A stretch of DNA of 64,000 nt from JAHRAW01 sp965203265 (GTDB lineage: Bacteria; Pseudomonadota; Gammaproteobacteria; Arenicellales; Poriferihabitantaceae): positions 1,302,001 to 1,366,000 of the forward strand of contig CBDBBV010000002.1 of the NCBI GenBank assembly GCA_965203265.1. The letters run 5' to 3'. Below are positions 26,525-34,508 of this stretch, one piece after another; position 1 is the first letter of the stretch, and the number at the start of each line of letters is the position of its first letter. The position numbers were made by a program, and so were the translations under genes. Under the pieces are notes generated by a model that was not told the DNA's origin, did no database searches, and saw only the letters and a program-made list of their open reading frames with translations.

Positions 26525-27448
26525 TCAATCCACGCTGCGATGCGCCACGCCGCAACTGTCCAACAGATTCAATATCACCTCGGCATGAACGCCGAGGCCC
26601 ACATTGAGGAACTGATGTTCCCGCTGGGCATCGGGCTTAGTGCTCGGTTGGGCGCTCGGTTGCACACCACCGTCCTGACCCGGCACCGGCGGGCTGAAAC
26701 CCAGCGGGTAATGGCGGGTGTGAGACTGCAACGCCCACACCGCGCCCGAGGAATCGACGATGGGACCGCCGCTCTGCCCCACCAGACCGGGGGATGAGGT
26801 TTCGATGAACTTGCCGGGCTCGTCCGACCCAGCCTGCGGCATCGGTGCCACCACCACGCGGGTGAATATCCCCTCGATGGGAAACAGCGGCAGCGGCACC
26901 GCGCCCTCGGGCAGCATGAAGGCGTTCTGCTGCTCGTCGAACACCGGCGTGATGGCGTGGAACGGGAAACCGAATTTGCACAAACTCCGACCGGGGGCAT
27001 AGCACTCACCGGGCCGCTTGAACGCCGGATATTGCGCAATCGTGTCCGCGTCAAACGGCTCGAGACGGCCGAGCGCCAGATCGGCTGAGGACATCACCGT
27101 CACATCGAGCAACTGCGCGCCGTCCCGCCCCCACCACACCGAATGGTTGCGCACCGAACCCTTGCCGGGGCGGTGAACGGCGCGCACCTTGGACTTGCGG
27201 AAACGCTTGTCGGCCACCGTGTCCCGCTCCAAGCCGCGTACCTCCTGATTGAATGCGAGGTGCTGCATGACACTCTTCTGCTGGCGCTGAATCTCCCCGA
27301 TCAGGTGCGCCGAGGTGAGTATCCATCCGGCGCGGTTGACCACCACGCACGCGCCGATCGCGCTCGCGCACACCCCCTTGTCCGAGCGGCTGGAAATCAC
27401 CACCGGCAAGGTGAAACTGCTGGCAATGCGATAGGCTTTGGCAAACAT
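26525..27448 (-). CDS. trypsin-like serine protease domain protein
   Basis: A 307-residue protein with the chymotrypsin-fold triad: His in WILTSAHLIG, Asp in SSADLALGRLE, Ser in GQSGGPIVDSSG. There is no signal peptide in the chosen frame, so it may act in the cytoplasm. AGGA lies eight bases before the ATG at 27448, which favours this start over 27541. A Gln/Pro/Ser linker (GGVQPSAQPSTKPDAQRE) precedes the last 40 residues. Its substrate is unknown; it resembles stand-alone trypsin_2 proteins rather than DegP, having no PDZ domain. Confidence 0.82.
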   Translation of the reverse strand: MFAKAYRIASSFTLPVVISSRSDKGVCASAIGACVVVNRAGWILTSAHLIGEIQRQQKSVMQHLAFNQEVRGLERDTVADKRFRKSKVRAVHRPGKGSVRNHSVWWGRDGAQLLDVTVMSSADLALGRLEPFDADTIAQYPAFKRPGECYAPGRSLCKFGFPFHAITPVFDEQQNAFMLPEGAVPLPLFPIEGIFTRVVVAPMPQAGSDEPGKFIETSSPGLVGQSGGPIVDSSGAVWALQSHTRHYPLGFSPPVPGQDGGVQPSAQPSTKPDAQREHQFLNVGLGVHAEVILNLLDSCGVAHRSVD

Positions 27449-27638
27449 GATTTTTCCTCGAATCGGTGGCGACTGTGTGGTCGAAGCGGCGGCGAGCATG
27501 GGATTTTCCGGCGCCCCGCCCGCCGCCGAATGTTGGCGCACTTATACAACAAACCCGCCTCGGTGTATACGCCGGCCGCGCCATCGGCGCCCCTACCGAC
27601 CAGTCGGCCATGTAGCCATTCATCGGCGGATCGGAGCG

Positions 27639-27644
27639 TATAAT
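27639..27644 (+). promoter_or_regulatory. candidate -10 element for the EamA gene
   Basis: A TATAAT lies 37 bp before the ATG at 27681 in the divergent gap with the protease gene. No good -35 partner is seen. Confidence 0.35.
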
Positions 27645-27680
27645 CGGCGCCAATTTTGCGCCCCGCCCCGGCCAACCCCG

Positions 27681-28604
27681 ATGCCGCATGCCCCGATCGC
27701 CCCGCGTTTCATCTCATCCAGCGTCATTTTCGCCCTGCTGACCGCGCTCAGCTTCGGCGCGCTCACCATCCTCGCCAAACTCTACTACGAGGATGGCGGC
27801 AACGCCCTGACCTTGCTGCTGTTTCGCTTCGCCATTGCCGCCGTGATTCTGTTCGCGCTCGGTGGCGGCAGCGGTGCCCTGCGGCCGTCGGCGTGCGCGG
27901 GGCGCTTCGGCGGCATACTCACGGTCAGCGCCATCTGGTCCCTCGGGGTAATCTGCTATCTCGCCTCTGTGTATTACCTCGCAGCCGGCATCGCCGCCCT
28001 GATCCTGTACACATTCCCGATTGTGGTATTGATCCTGTCGCTGGCGGCGCGCGAGCTGCGTGCCACGGCGGCGCTGTGGGGTGCATTCCTAGCGGCGTTC
28101 GGCGGGCTTGCGCTCATGTTGTTGCCGTCTCTGGAGCAGTTCAACCCCATCGGCCTACTGTTGGTGCTCACGGCGGCGGCCTTGATCGCTGTCGCCTTCT
28201 TCCTCGGCGCCCGCGTCAGCCCCGGCGTGGCGGCGCCATTTCTGGCGTTTTGGGCAACTCTGGCCGGACTTGGCATCACCGCTTTGGCGCTACTGGCGAG
28301 CGGTGCCTTCGCCCTGCCTCGCAGTGGCATCGGCTGGCTGTGGCTGGCTGCCGCCACCCTGTTGTATGTGGGCGCCGTGCTGTCCCAATTCAGCGCGCTG
28401 GCGCGGGCGCGCGCGGCGCAGGTGGGCATGGTGATGAATCTGGAGCCGGTGGTTTCGGTGGCGCTCGCGGCCTGGGTGCTCGGCGAGAGATTGACGCCGC
28501 TGCAATGGCTCGGCGGCAGCGCCGTGCTCGCCGCCGTGTTGTTGTCCCAGCGGATGATGCGCGAGAGCGTCCGGGGAATCGCGCCGCAAGCCGGGTGTCG
28601 GTGA
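27681..28604 (+). CDS. EamA/DMT-family transporter
   Basis: A 307-residue inner membrane protein with about ten hydrophobic helices and the two-fold EamA repeat; the second repeat has VGMVMNLEPVVSVALAAWVL followed by GERLTPLQWLGG, the usual EamA signature. Members export metabolites such as amino acids or purines; the substrate cannot be told. The start MPHAPIAPR at 27681 matches the length of the family. Confidence 0.9.
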   Translation: MPHAPIAPRFISSSVIFALLTALSFGALTILAKLYYEDGGNALTLLLFRFAIAAVILFALGGGSGALRPSACAGRFGGILTVSAIWSLGVICYLASVYYLAAGIAALILYTFPIVVLILSLAARELRATAALWGAFLAAFGGLALMLLPSLEQFNPIGLLLVLTAAALIAVAFFLGARVSPGVAAPFLAFWATLAGLGITALALLASGAFALPRSGIGWLWLAAATLLYVGAVLSQFSALARARAAQVGMVMNLEPVVSVALAAWVLGERLTPLQWLGGSAVLAAVLLSQRMMRESVRGIAPQAGCR

Positions 28605-28703
28605 AAACGCTGGGTGGATGATCCCGCGCCGCCGAGCGAATGCGGCAACGGCAATGGAGGCGGGGCGGGGGTTGCGGATGGGCGGAGATGCCACCCGACA
28701 ACC

Positions 28704-29087
28704 CTACATATCGTCTATCAGAGACTCGATATAGGCCAGCCGGCTGGCCACTTCCTCGTGCAGACGCCGCACCTCCTCCTTGATCAGCTTGGCGTGCTCC
28801 GTGGCCGTCCCCTTGACGCCGACAATCTGCTCGAGTTCCTGCACCGCCTTTTGCACGAAAGGCGAGATTTCATGGATCACCTCGGTTTTGCGGGTGCCGC
28901 TGTCGGCGATGACCGCGCGAGACGCGCGCCCGAAGCGAAATCTCTTGCTGGCGGGCAGTAGGGAGCCCTTCTTGCGCTTGTAGACGATGCGGATGATGTC
29001 GATGTTGTTGATGGTGTTGAGGGAAAACCGTTCGATCTCCCCCGGATTGTTGATCCCCATTTTGGTCAGGGTTGGGTAGGTAGCCAT
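28704..29087 (-). CDS. DUF3461 family protein
   Basis: A 127-residue protein with the hallmark N-terminus YPTLTKMGINNPGEIERFSL, followed by a KRKKGSLLPASKRFRFGR stretch and a C-terminal helical region (residues 75-127). The family is common in gammaproteobacteria and uncharacterised. AAAGAGGTG precedes the ATG. Confidence 0.85.
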   Translation of the reverse strand: MATYPTLTKMGINNPGEIERFSLNTINNIDIIRIVYKRKKGSLLPASKRFRFGRASRAVIADSGTRKTEVIHEISPFVQKAVQELEQIVGVKGTATEHAKLIKEEVRRLHEEVASRLAYIESLIDDM

Positions 29088-29166
29088 GTTTCACCTCTTT
29101 TGCATGTGGTCGGGGGATTGTAGCACATCGATCCCGGCGACAATTCGGGCCGTTTCCGCCCGCCGT

Positions 29167-29640
29167 TCACCGCTGCAGGATTTGCCTGCAGTATCTGTCG
29201 GGGGGGTGGCAGCTCTTGCGCCAGCGATCCGCTTCCATGGAGGCGCGGCATGTTTGGTGGTGCGCCCATTCGGGATTGCGCTCGCACAGCGCGTGCGCTT
29301 GTCGGCGGTCGCAGGCGACGCTCAGCGTGTTGTTGGAAGCCACCGCGCCGGAATGCTGCAACAAGGTGGCAATCTGCCAATACCCGTTTGCCAGCGCCAG
29401 GTCCAACGCCGTCATGTTGCGCATCCCCCGGCGCCAAACGATGTGGTTCAAGTCCAACCGCCTCGGCGACAATTCGGCGACGGCGGCGTATTCGTTGCGG
29501 CACACCGCCGACAACAACGGATGGGGCGCATCGGCATCCGTATCCGCCTCGACCTCGGCGGCAGTGGCGGCGGCAGCGCCTTGAACCCCCAGCAGGAGCG
29601 GCAGCACCACCGCCATCCATCCAACGCCCGAACGGGTCAT
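29167..29640 (-). CDS. small secreted ankyrin-like protein
   Basis: A hypothetical protein of about 157 residues with a signal peptide (MTRSGVGWMAVVLPLLLGVQ, then GAAAATA) and one or two ankyrin-like units (NMTALDLALANGYWQIATLL). The C-terminal 40 residues hold five cysteines and could be disulfide-bonded in the periplasm. The start at 29640 has GAGGA close before it; an alternative at 29685 overlaps the upstream synthase gene. Function unknown. Confidence 0.6.
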   Translation of the reverse strand: MTRSGVGWMAVVLPLLLGVQGAAAATAAEVEADTDADAPHPLLSAVCRNEYAAVAELSPRRLDLNHIVWRRGMRNMTALDLALANGYWQIATLLQHSGAVASNNTLSVACDRRQAHALCERNPEWAHHQTCRASMEADRWRKSCHPPDRYCRQILQR

Positions 29641-29662
29641 CGTCCTCGGCAACGGAGCGCGG

Positions 29663-31249
29663 TCAGGCGCGGCGCTCATGCCCAATGGACTCGATGTTGT
29701 CCTGATTGAGCTTCATGTTGAGCATTCGCAAGGTGGCCTCGATGCCGGCGAATACCTGATTGGCGTTGACGCCCCGAGTTCGCACATTGCGCCCGCGATC
29801 TCGCCAAGTGATCAGGCATTCCACCAATGCGCTGCTGGTGGTGCCCCCCTTGGGAATCCGCACCTGATAGTCGAGCAGCTGCGGGAAATCGAATTTATTC
29901 GGATCGAGAATTTTCCGCATGGCCGCGATGAAGGCGTCGAATCCGCCGTTGCCGGCGCCCGTGGATTTGTGGATTTCATCGTACAGCTGCACGCGGATGC
30001 TGACGCTCGACTCCAGATCGAGGCCGCTGGTGATGGAGCAGTTGAGCAGTTTGAGATGGCGCTCGCCTCGGCTTTCCAGTATGTCGGCGATGATGAACGG
30101 CAGGTCTTCCGGAGTGATGGTGGCCTTGGAATCGCCCAATTTGACCACTCGCTTCAACACCTTGTCGCGATCTTCCCGAGACAGGCTGATGCCCAACGCC
30201 TCGAGATTTTTTTCCAGCGACGCCTTGCCGCTCATCTTGCCCAGCGCATATGAACGCGAGCGCTTGAAGCGCTGGGGGCTCAACGCCGACTGGTACAACC
30301 CGCCCTTGCGGTCGCCGTCGGCATGGATGCCGGCGGTCTGGGTGAACACATCGGCGCCGACCACCGGGGCATTGTCGGCCACCTTCTTGCCGGAGAAATT
30401 TTCCACCATGCGGCTCAGAGTGTATATCTCGGCCTCGTCGATGGACAACCGTGCCCCCAATTTGTCGCGCAGCACCAAGCACACTTCCGCCAGCGAGGCG
30501 TTACCGGCGCGCTCGCCGAGGCAATTCACGGTGCAATGTATGGTCGAAACTCCGGCTTGCACCGCCGCCATGCAGTTGGCGGTGCCGAGTCCATAGTCGT
30601 TGTGCGGATGAAAGTCGAAATTGCATTGGGGAAACCTCTGCACCATATCCCGCAAACTTTCCCGCACCTCATCGGGCGATAGGACGCCGAGGGTGTCCGG
30701 CAGCATGTAGTGGTCGATGGGCAGCGTTTGCAGGCGCTCCACCATTTGGTATACATAATCGCGGCTATGGGCATAGCCGTTGGACCAGTCCTCCAAATAG
30801 ATGTTGACTCGCAGGCTCTGCTCCGCCGCATATTCCACGGTTTGCCGAATTTCCGCGAGGTGCTGATCTTGAGTGCGCCCCAACTGCTCCCGGCAATGTT
30901 TTTCGCTGCCCTTGGCGAGCAGGTTGAGCACCTTGCCGCCGGCGCCGCAAATCCAGTCCACGCTACGCCGGTGGTCGATGAAACCGAGCACCTCCACGCG
31001 CTCAAGGCAACCTTCCGCCGCCGCCCAGCGGGTGATGCGCGCGAGCGCCTCCTGCTCGCCCGAGGAAACGCGCGCGGAGGCGACTTCAATCCGATCCACC
31101 TTGAGGGAACGCAACAGCGCCTTGGCGATGCTGACCTTCTCGGCCTGAGAAAACGAAACCCCCTGAGTCTGTTCGCCGTCTCGCAGGGTGACGTCCATCA
31201 AGTGAACTCGCGGGCCCTCGGTAGTCGGGGTTTTCTTCGGATTTGCCAT
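29663..31249 (-). CDS. 2-isopropylmalate / citramalate synthase-like (LeuA2/CimA type)
   Basis: A DRE-TIM metallolyase condensing acetyl-CoA with a 2-oxo acid. Visible are the opening LMDVTLRDGEQTQGV, metal-binding FHPHNDYGLG and the signature VNCLGERAGNASLAEV. The C-terminal 120 residues form a LeuA regulatory-type domain (STGAGNGGFDAFIAAM and GVNANQVFAGIEAT). The start at 31249 (MANPKKTPTTEG) gives 528 residues; upstream codons are not conserved. It may feed leucine or isoleucine synthesis, but substrate choice cannot be read from the sequence and no leuBCD is nearby. Confidence 0.86.
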   Translation of the reverse strand: MANPKKTPTTEGPRVHLMDVTLRDGEQTQGVSFSQAEKVSIAKALLRSLKVDRIEVASARVSSGEQEALARITRWAAAEGCLERVEVLGFIDHRRSVDWICGAGGKVLNLLAKGSEKHCREQLGRTQDQHLAEIRQTVEYAAEQSLRVNIYLEDWSNGYAHSRDYVYQMVERLQTLPIDHYMLPDTLGVLSPDEVRESLRDMVQRFPQCNFDFHPHNDYGLGTANCMAAVQAGVSTIHCTVNCLGERAGNASLAEVCLVLRDKLGARLSIDEAEIYTLSRMVENFSGKKVADNAPVVGADVFTQTAGIHADGDRKGGLYQSALSPQRFKRSRSYALGKMSGKASLEKNLEALGISLSREDRDKVLKRVVKLGDSKATITPEDLPFIIADILESRGERHLKLLNCSITSGLDLESSVSIRVQLYDEIHKSTGAGNGGFDAFIAAMRKILDPNKFDFPQLLDYQVRIPKGGTTSSALVECLITWRDRGRNVRTRGVNANQVFAGIEATLRMLNMKLNQDNIESIGHERRA

Positions 31250-31387
31250 GGAATCTATCGGTGAATTTGCGGCGCGATGGGGCGCGGCGGGACAAGTCGT
31301 TTCATCTGGTATTCGGGCTCGGCTCGATTCGTCGATGGCCGGTCGATTATGGCATAATTCGCGCGGGCAGAGGTCGGATGGCGAACG

Positions 31388-31639
31388 ATGAAAGAAATGG
31401 TGATATTTCCGCTGGAATTGGCAGGCTTTGTGGTCGCCTTTATCGCCCTTCACCTGCTACTGATCCACTTCAACATCTCCGGCCTCGGCGCGCTCATGGC
31501 ATACAGTCTGCCGGTGATAACCTGCATCGCCCTGGCCACCGGCAACGACGCCAAAGACATGGCGAAATCCTTCGGCGTGATCGCCTTCTGGTTCAGCGCA
31601 GTGTTGCTCGCCTGTGCGGGTATCGCCGTATCGGTGTGA
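31388..31639 (+). CDS. small membrane protein of unknown function
   Basis: An 83-residue hydrophobic protein with two or three transmembrane helices (residues 6-28, 33-50 and 61-82) and a short Lys/Asp-containing loop between. No family is recognised. It starts 138 bp from the divergent synthase gene and is followed 43 bp later by the thermonuclease gene, so they may be cotranscribed. Confidence 0.6.
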   Translation: MKEMVIFPLELAGFVVAFIALHLLLIHFNISGLGALMAYSLPVITCIALATGNDAKDMAKSFGVIAFWFSAVLLACAGIAVSV

Positions 31640-31682
31640 GGCGCAACCCCGCAACGCGCCCGCCACCGCCCCCACCACCACG

Positions 31683-32627
31683 ATGCAACCGCAACGCCCC
31701 AATCCGGCCTATCTCGGCAAATACCGCAACCTCATTCTGCGCCCTACCCTACTGTTGCTACTGCTCGGCGGCGCAGCCACCCCCGCGGCCGCCGCCGAAC
31801 TAGTTCGCATAACCGGCGCAACCCTGATCGAGTCCGCATCAAACGACGGCGACAGTTTCCGCGTCAACGCCGCCGGTCGCGAACTCCACTTGCGCCTCTA
31901 CTATGTGGACTGCCCGGAAACCAGCGCTTACGGCGGCAACTCCGGCTTGGAGCGAATCCGCGAGCAACAACGCCACTTCGGCCTAGAAGAAATGCGCGCC
32001 GTACTCGACTTCGGCGAACAAGCAGCCGAACGCACGCGACAAGCCCTATCCCGCCCCTTCACCATCCACACCACCTACGCCCGCGCCCCGGGGCGCTCCG
32101 CCAGTGGCCGCTACTACGCCTTCATCGAAACCCACGACGGCCGCGACCTCGGCCACCTCTTGGTGGAACAAGGTCTCGCCAGAGTCCACGGCAAAACCCG
32201 CCCGTCCCCGAACGGCACGCCGAGCGAAATCGTGCTCGCCGAACTGCAGGACGCCCGCGCCATCGCCATGTTGAAACGCTCCGGAATCTGGCACGCCACC
32301 AACCCGGAAATCCTAGCCGAAATGCGCAAACTGCAACGCGCGGATGATCAGGAAATGGCGGAATTGCGCGAAGACATCTCGCCAAAACGAACGCTAAACG
32401 ACCCGCCCCTCGACCCGAACACCGCCTCGAACGAACAACTGCAAACCATCCCCGGCATCGGCCCGGTAAACGCCGCCAAAATCATCGCCAGCCGCCCCTA
32501 CCGCAGCGTGCGCGACTTGCTGAAAATCAATGGTATCGGGGAGAAGACGCTGTTGAAAATCGCGCCGCATCTGGTGGTGGGCGCGGATGGGAGCGGGGGC
32601 GGGAGCGGCGGCGAGGAGAAGGAATAA
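31683..32627 (+). CDS. secreted thermonuclease-like protein with C-terminal helix-hairpin-helix
   Basis: A 314-residue protein: a signal peptide (LILRPTLLLLLLGG to AAAA), a staphylococcal-nuclease domain (DGDSFRV, RLYYVDCPE, GRYYAFIE, LVEQGLARVHG; about residues 40-215) and a ComEA-like helix-hairpin-helix (NTASNEQLQTIPGIGPVNAA, then INGIGEKTLLKI; about 245-300). It probably degrades or binds nucleic acid outside the cytoplasm. It ends in a Gly/Ser/Glu tail. It converges on tRNA-Phe, one base away. Confidence 0.86.
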   Translation: MQPQRPNPAYLGKYRNLILRPTLLLLLLGGAATPAAAAELVRITGATLIESASNDGDSFRVNAAGRELHLRLYYVDCPETSAYGGNSGLERIREQQRHFGLEEMRAVLDFGEQAAERTRQALSRPFTIHTTYARAPGRSASGRYYAFIETHDGRDLGHLLVEQGLARVHGKTRPSPNGTPSEIVLAELQDARAIAMLKRSGIWHATNPEILAEMRKLQRADDQEMAELREDISPKRTLNDPPLDPNTASNEQLQTIPGIGPVNAAKIIASRPYRSVRDLLKINGIGEKTLLKIAPHLVVGADGSGGGSGGEEKE

Positions 32628-32628
32628 A

Positions 32629-32704
32629 TGGTGGCCAGGGACAGAATCGAACTGCCGACACGAGGATTTTCAGTCCACTGCTCTACCGACTGAGCTACCT
32701 GGCC
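32629..32704 (-). tRNA. tRNA-Phe (GAA)
   Basis: On the minus strand, 76 bases from GGCCAGGTAGCTCAGTCGG to CTGGCCACCA with an encoded CCA. The acceptor stem GGCCAGG/CCTGGCC is fully paired; the anticodon loop is CTGAAAA (anticodon GAA) and the T arm has AGTTCGATTCT. The cassette array begins about 90 bp from its 5' end, not its 3' end. Confidence 0.97.
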
Positions 32705-32796
32705 ATGTAAAGGGAATGTTGGCGTCGGCGGGAAGCGGCGTTCCCCCCTGCGCGGCGGGATTTTATCGCTATCGGCGGCGTTTGGGAAGTCCGGGT

Positions 32797-32854
32797 AGGA
32801 TGGCGGTACACTCCGGATTCCGGATTGTTTGAAAATGGCGTAAGGAGGCGACAA
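32797..32854 (+). repeat. leader repeat of cassette A (diverged)
   Basis: A degenerate copy of the cassette leader: GGATGGCGGTACACTCCGGA and then TTTGAAAATGGCGTAAGGAG. The last part carries the AAGGAGG ribosome site that decides the GTG start at 32855. Confidence 0.75.
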
Positions 32855-33364
32855 GTGATCAGGTCAACAGGTTTCAAGTCGGGGACGATCACCCAGCGGC
32901 GGATTGCCGAGTGTCTGGGCGGGGTGGAGTTTGCGCGGGCGTACAAGAAGCAGAAGGCGCTACCCAAAGCCCAGCGCAAGCAGAAACTCCCCCAACAGCA
33001 GGACAAATTGCGTGTACCGGTGGGGGTGATCCCCGATGATTTGCAGACGGCTATGGGGACGCGCCGATCGGTGCTGTCGCTATCCGGCTATACCATCGGC
33101 AAGCAGAAGGGTGCGCATCCGGAAGTCAAACCGGCGGATTACGCGATGGTGCAACGGATTGTGGATGGCCGGTATATCTACCCGCAGAGCGACACCCGCC
33201 GACTCGGGTTCGCGCAGGATGACGAGGGGAAGTGGTGGGCGGCGGCTTGGAAGCGAACGCAGGCTGATACGGAGACCTTGTTGCTCAATCTACACCGGAC
33301 AAAAGCGCGGAGCGTGGCTGAGGCGGAGAAAAAATACGGCAAGCCGCTCAAGAGGAGAAAGTAG
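32855..33364 (+). CDS. cassette A: MuF-type C-terminal nuclease-like (PBECR) protein
   Basis: A 169-residue protein starting at GTG (VIRSTGFKSGTITQRRIAE), six bases after AAGGAGG; the longer frame to 32825 is inside the leader repeat. The N-terminal 35 residues are conserved between cassettes. The C-terminal half (VLSLSGYTIGKQKGAHPEVK to LLLNLHRTKARSVAEAEKKY) resembles the PBECR domains (phage barnase-EndoU-colicin E5/D-RelE-like nuclease) found at the ends of Mu-like minor head proteins: the K-HPE-DY pattern, a short strand with R-GFAQDDEGKWWAAAW, and the final LHRTK. There is no head-protein domain. An RNase toxin or its derivative is the likely role, by inference. Confidence 0.75.
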   Translation: MIRSTGFKSGTITQRRIAECLGGVEFARAYKKQKALPKAQRKQKLPQQQDKLRVPVGVIPDDLQTAMGTRRSVLSLSGYTIGKQKGAHPEVKPADYAMVQRIVDGRYIYPQSDTRRLGFAQDDEGKWWAAAWKRTQADTETLLLNLHRTKARSVAEAEKKYGKPLKRRK

Positions 33365-33467
33365 TGGCGCTTGCGGGGCGATCAACTCCCGGCGGAATGC
33401 TTTCCGGTTCGACCTGGCTCAAGCGCCAATTTCAGGATACCCCCCCGCAGGGGTAGTGTCAACCGGT
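33365..33467 (+). other. structured 3' element of cassette A
   Basis: Directly after the stop, TGGCGCTTG (33365-33373) pairs with CAAGCGCCA (33420-33428). A second small hairpin follows (TACCCC, CCCGCA, GGGGTA), then AGTGTCAACCGG before the next leader repeat. The same layout follows every cassette, with compensatory changes in the arms between copies. There is no T tract, so it is not a standard terminator. Confidence 0.75.
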
Positions 33468-33527
33468 TGTACGATGGCGGTGCATCCGGATCCCGGGTGA
33501 TTTGAAAATAGCGTAAGGAGGCGACAA
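33468..33527 (+). repeat. leader repeat of cassette B
   Basis: TGTACGATGGCGGTGCATCC, GGATCCCGGGTGATTTGAAA, then ATAGCGTAAGGAGGCGACAA: the cassette leader with its ribosome site, ending at the GTG of cassette B. The first half matches the inverted repeat of the IS at 4696-5788. Confidence 0.85.
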
Positions 33528-34034
33528 GTGATCAGGTCAACAGGTTTCAAGTCGGGGACGATCACCCAGCGGCGGATTGCCGAGTATCTGGGCGGGGCGG
33601 AGTTTGCGCGGGCGTACAAGAAGCAGAAGGTGATGAAGGCATCCGAGCGCACCAAACCCCTGCCGAAAAAGCAAGACAAATTGCGCGTGCCGGTAAGCGT
33701 ACTCCCCGATGATTTGCAGGCGGCTATGGGGACGCGCCGACCGGTGCTGTCGCTATCCGGCTACACCATCGGCAAGCAGAAGGGATCGCATCCGGAAGTC
33801 AAGCCGGCGGATTACGCTCTGGTGCAACGGATTGTGGACGGCGATCTCGTCTACCGGCAGAGCGATACCCACCGAATCGGATTCGCGCGGGATGACGAGG
33901 GGAAATTGTGGGCGGCGGCTTGGAAGCGGACGCAGGATGATGGGGAGTTGTTGTTGTTGAACCTGCACAAGGAAAGAGAGCGGCGAATCGAAATCGTAGA
34001 GAAAAAATACGGCCCGCCGCTAAAGAGAAGGTAG
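33528..34034 (+). CDS. cassette B: MuF-type C-terminal nuclease-like (PBECR) protein
   Basis: A 168-residue paralogue of cassette A, same start and same C-terminal pattern (RPVLSLSGYTIGKQKGSHPE, then RIGFARDDEGKLWAAAWKRT and LLLNLHKERERRIEIVEKKY). The N-terminal 35 residues and the C-terminal domain are nearly the same as in A, while the linker (residues about 36-55) differs. The nuclease residues are not certain without a structural alignment. Directly repeated in the same orientation as A with a 163-bp spacer, so the two arose by cassette duplication or serial insertion. Confidence 0.75.
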   Translation: MIRSTGFKSGTITQRRIAEYLGGAEFARAYKKQKVMKASERTKPLPKKQDKLRVPVSVLPDDLQAAMGTRRPVLSLSGYTIGKQKGSHPEVKPADYALVQRIVDGDLVYRQSDTHRIGFARDDEGKLWAAAWKRTQDDGELLLLNLHKERERRIEIVEKKYGPPLKRR

Positions 34035-34152
34035 TGGCGCTTGCGGGGCCGACCACCCCCCCGGCGGAATTCTTCCCGGTTCGATCGAATGACTCAAGCG
34101 CCAACCGCACAATACCCGCCCCGCAGGGGCAGTGTCAACCGATTTTTCAATC
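34035..34152 (+). other. structured 3' element of cassette B and deletion joint
   Basis: TGGCGCTTG (34035-34043) pairs with CAAGCGCCA (34095-34103); a GCCCC/GGGGC hairpin follows, then AGTGTCAACCGATTTTTCAA. The leader repeat expected next is missing and the sequence jumps into the 3' end of a third gene copy. Confidence 0.7.
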
Positions 34153-34226
34153 TGATGCGGGGCAGTGGTGGGCGGCGGGTGGCTGATGCGGAGAAAAAAT
34201 ACAGCAAGCCGCTAAAGAGAAGGTAG
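34153..34226 (+). pseudogene. cassette C remnant, internally deleted
   Basis: Only the 3' end of a third cassette gene is left: it matches the WWAA region of cassette A and then jumps to ADAEKKYSKPLKRR and the stop. The leader repeat, the start and most of the domain are lost, so no product is expected. Confidence 0.75.
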
Positions 34227-34421
34227 TGGCGCTTGTGGGGCGGTCAACTCCCAGCGGAATGCTTTCCGGCACAACCTGGCTCAAGCACCACTAACCGCAC
34301 AGTACCCCCCCGTGGGGGCACTGTCAACCGGTTGTACGATGCCGGTACATCCGACTCACCACAAACCGCCCTCCGGATCACCTGATGCGGCGTTCGTTAT
34401 CATGCCGCTCATCCGTCAAAG
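34227..34421 (+). other. cassette C 3' element and truncated leader repeat
   Basis: After the pseudogene stop, TGGCGCTTG (34227-34235) faces CAAGCACCA (34282-34290, one mismatch). A CCCCC/GGGGG hairpin follows, then a truncated leader repeat TGTACGATGCCGGTACATCC (34333-34352) with no gene behind it. The rest of the gap to the autotransporter stop holds only the hairpin listed next. Confidence 0.65.
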
Positions 34422-34455
34422 GGGCGGCGGCGCCTTGAGGAAATCGCCGCCGCCC
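34422..34455 (-). terminator. possible terminator of autotransporter 1
   Basis: On the minus strand GGGCGGCGGCG and CGCCGCCGCCC form a perfect 11-bp stem around a 12-base loop, 54 bp beyond the autotransporter stop. Only CTTTGA follows instead of a T tract, so its strength is doubtful. Confidence 0.45.
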
Positions 34456-34508
34456 ACAAGGGATGGGGCTCGGCTGGCGGGTGTTTTCCGCTGGCCGCCC
34501 CGGGATGG

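Noticed and set aside
33365..33428. Rho-independent terminator after cassette A
   Set aside because: The stem encloses about 46 bases and no T tract follows; it does not fit a terminator, so it is listed as a structured element instead.
32797..34360. Integron-type attC cassettes
   Set aside because: The units resemble gene cassettes, but no intI is in the window and the GTTRRRY / RYYYAAC core sites are not convincingly present. A different mechanism is more likely.
32705..34421. Prophage or island integrated at tRNA-Phe
   Set aside because: The array is on the 5' side of the tRNA, no duplicated tRNA 3' end is seen, and there is no integrase or phage structural gene.
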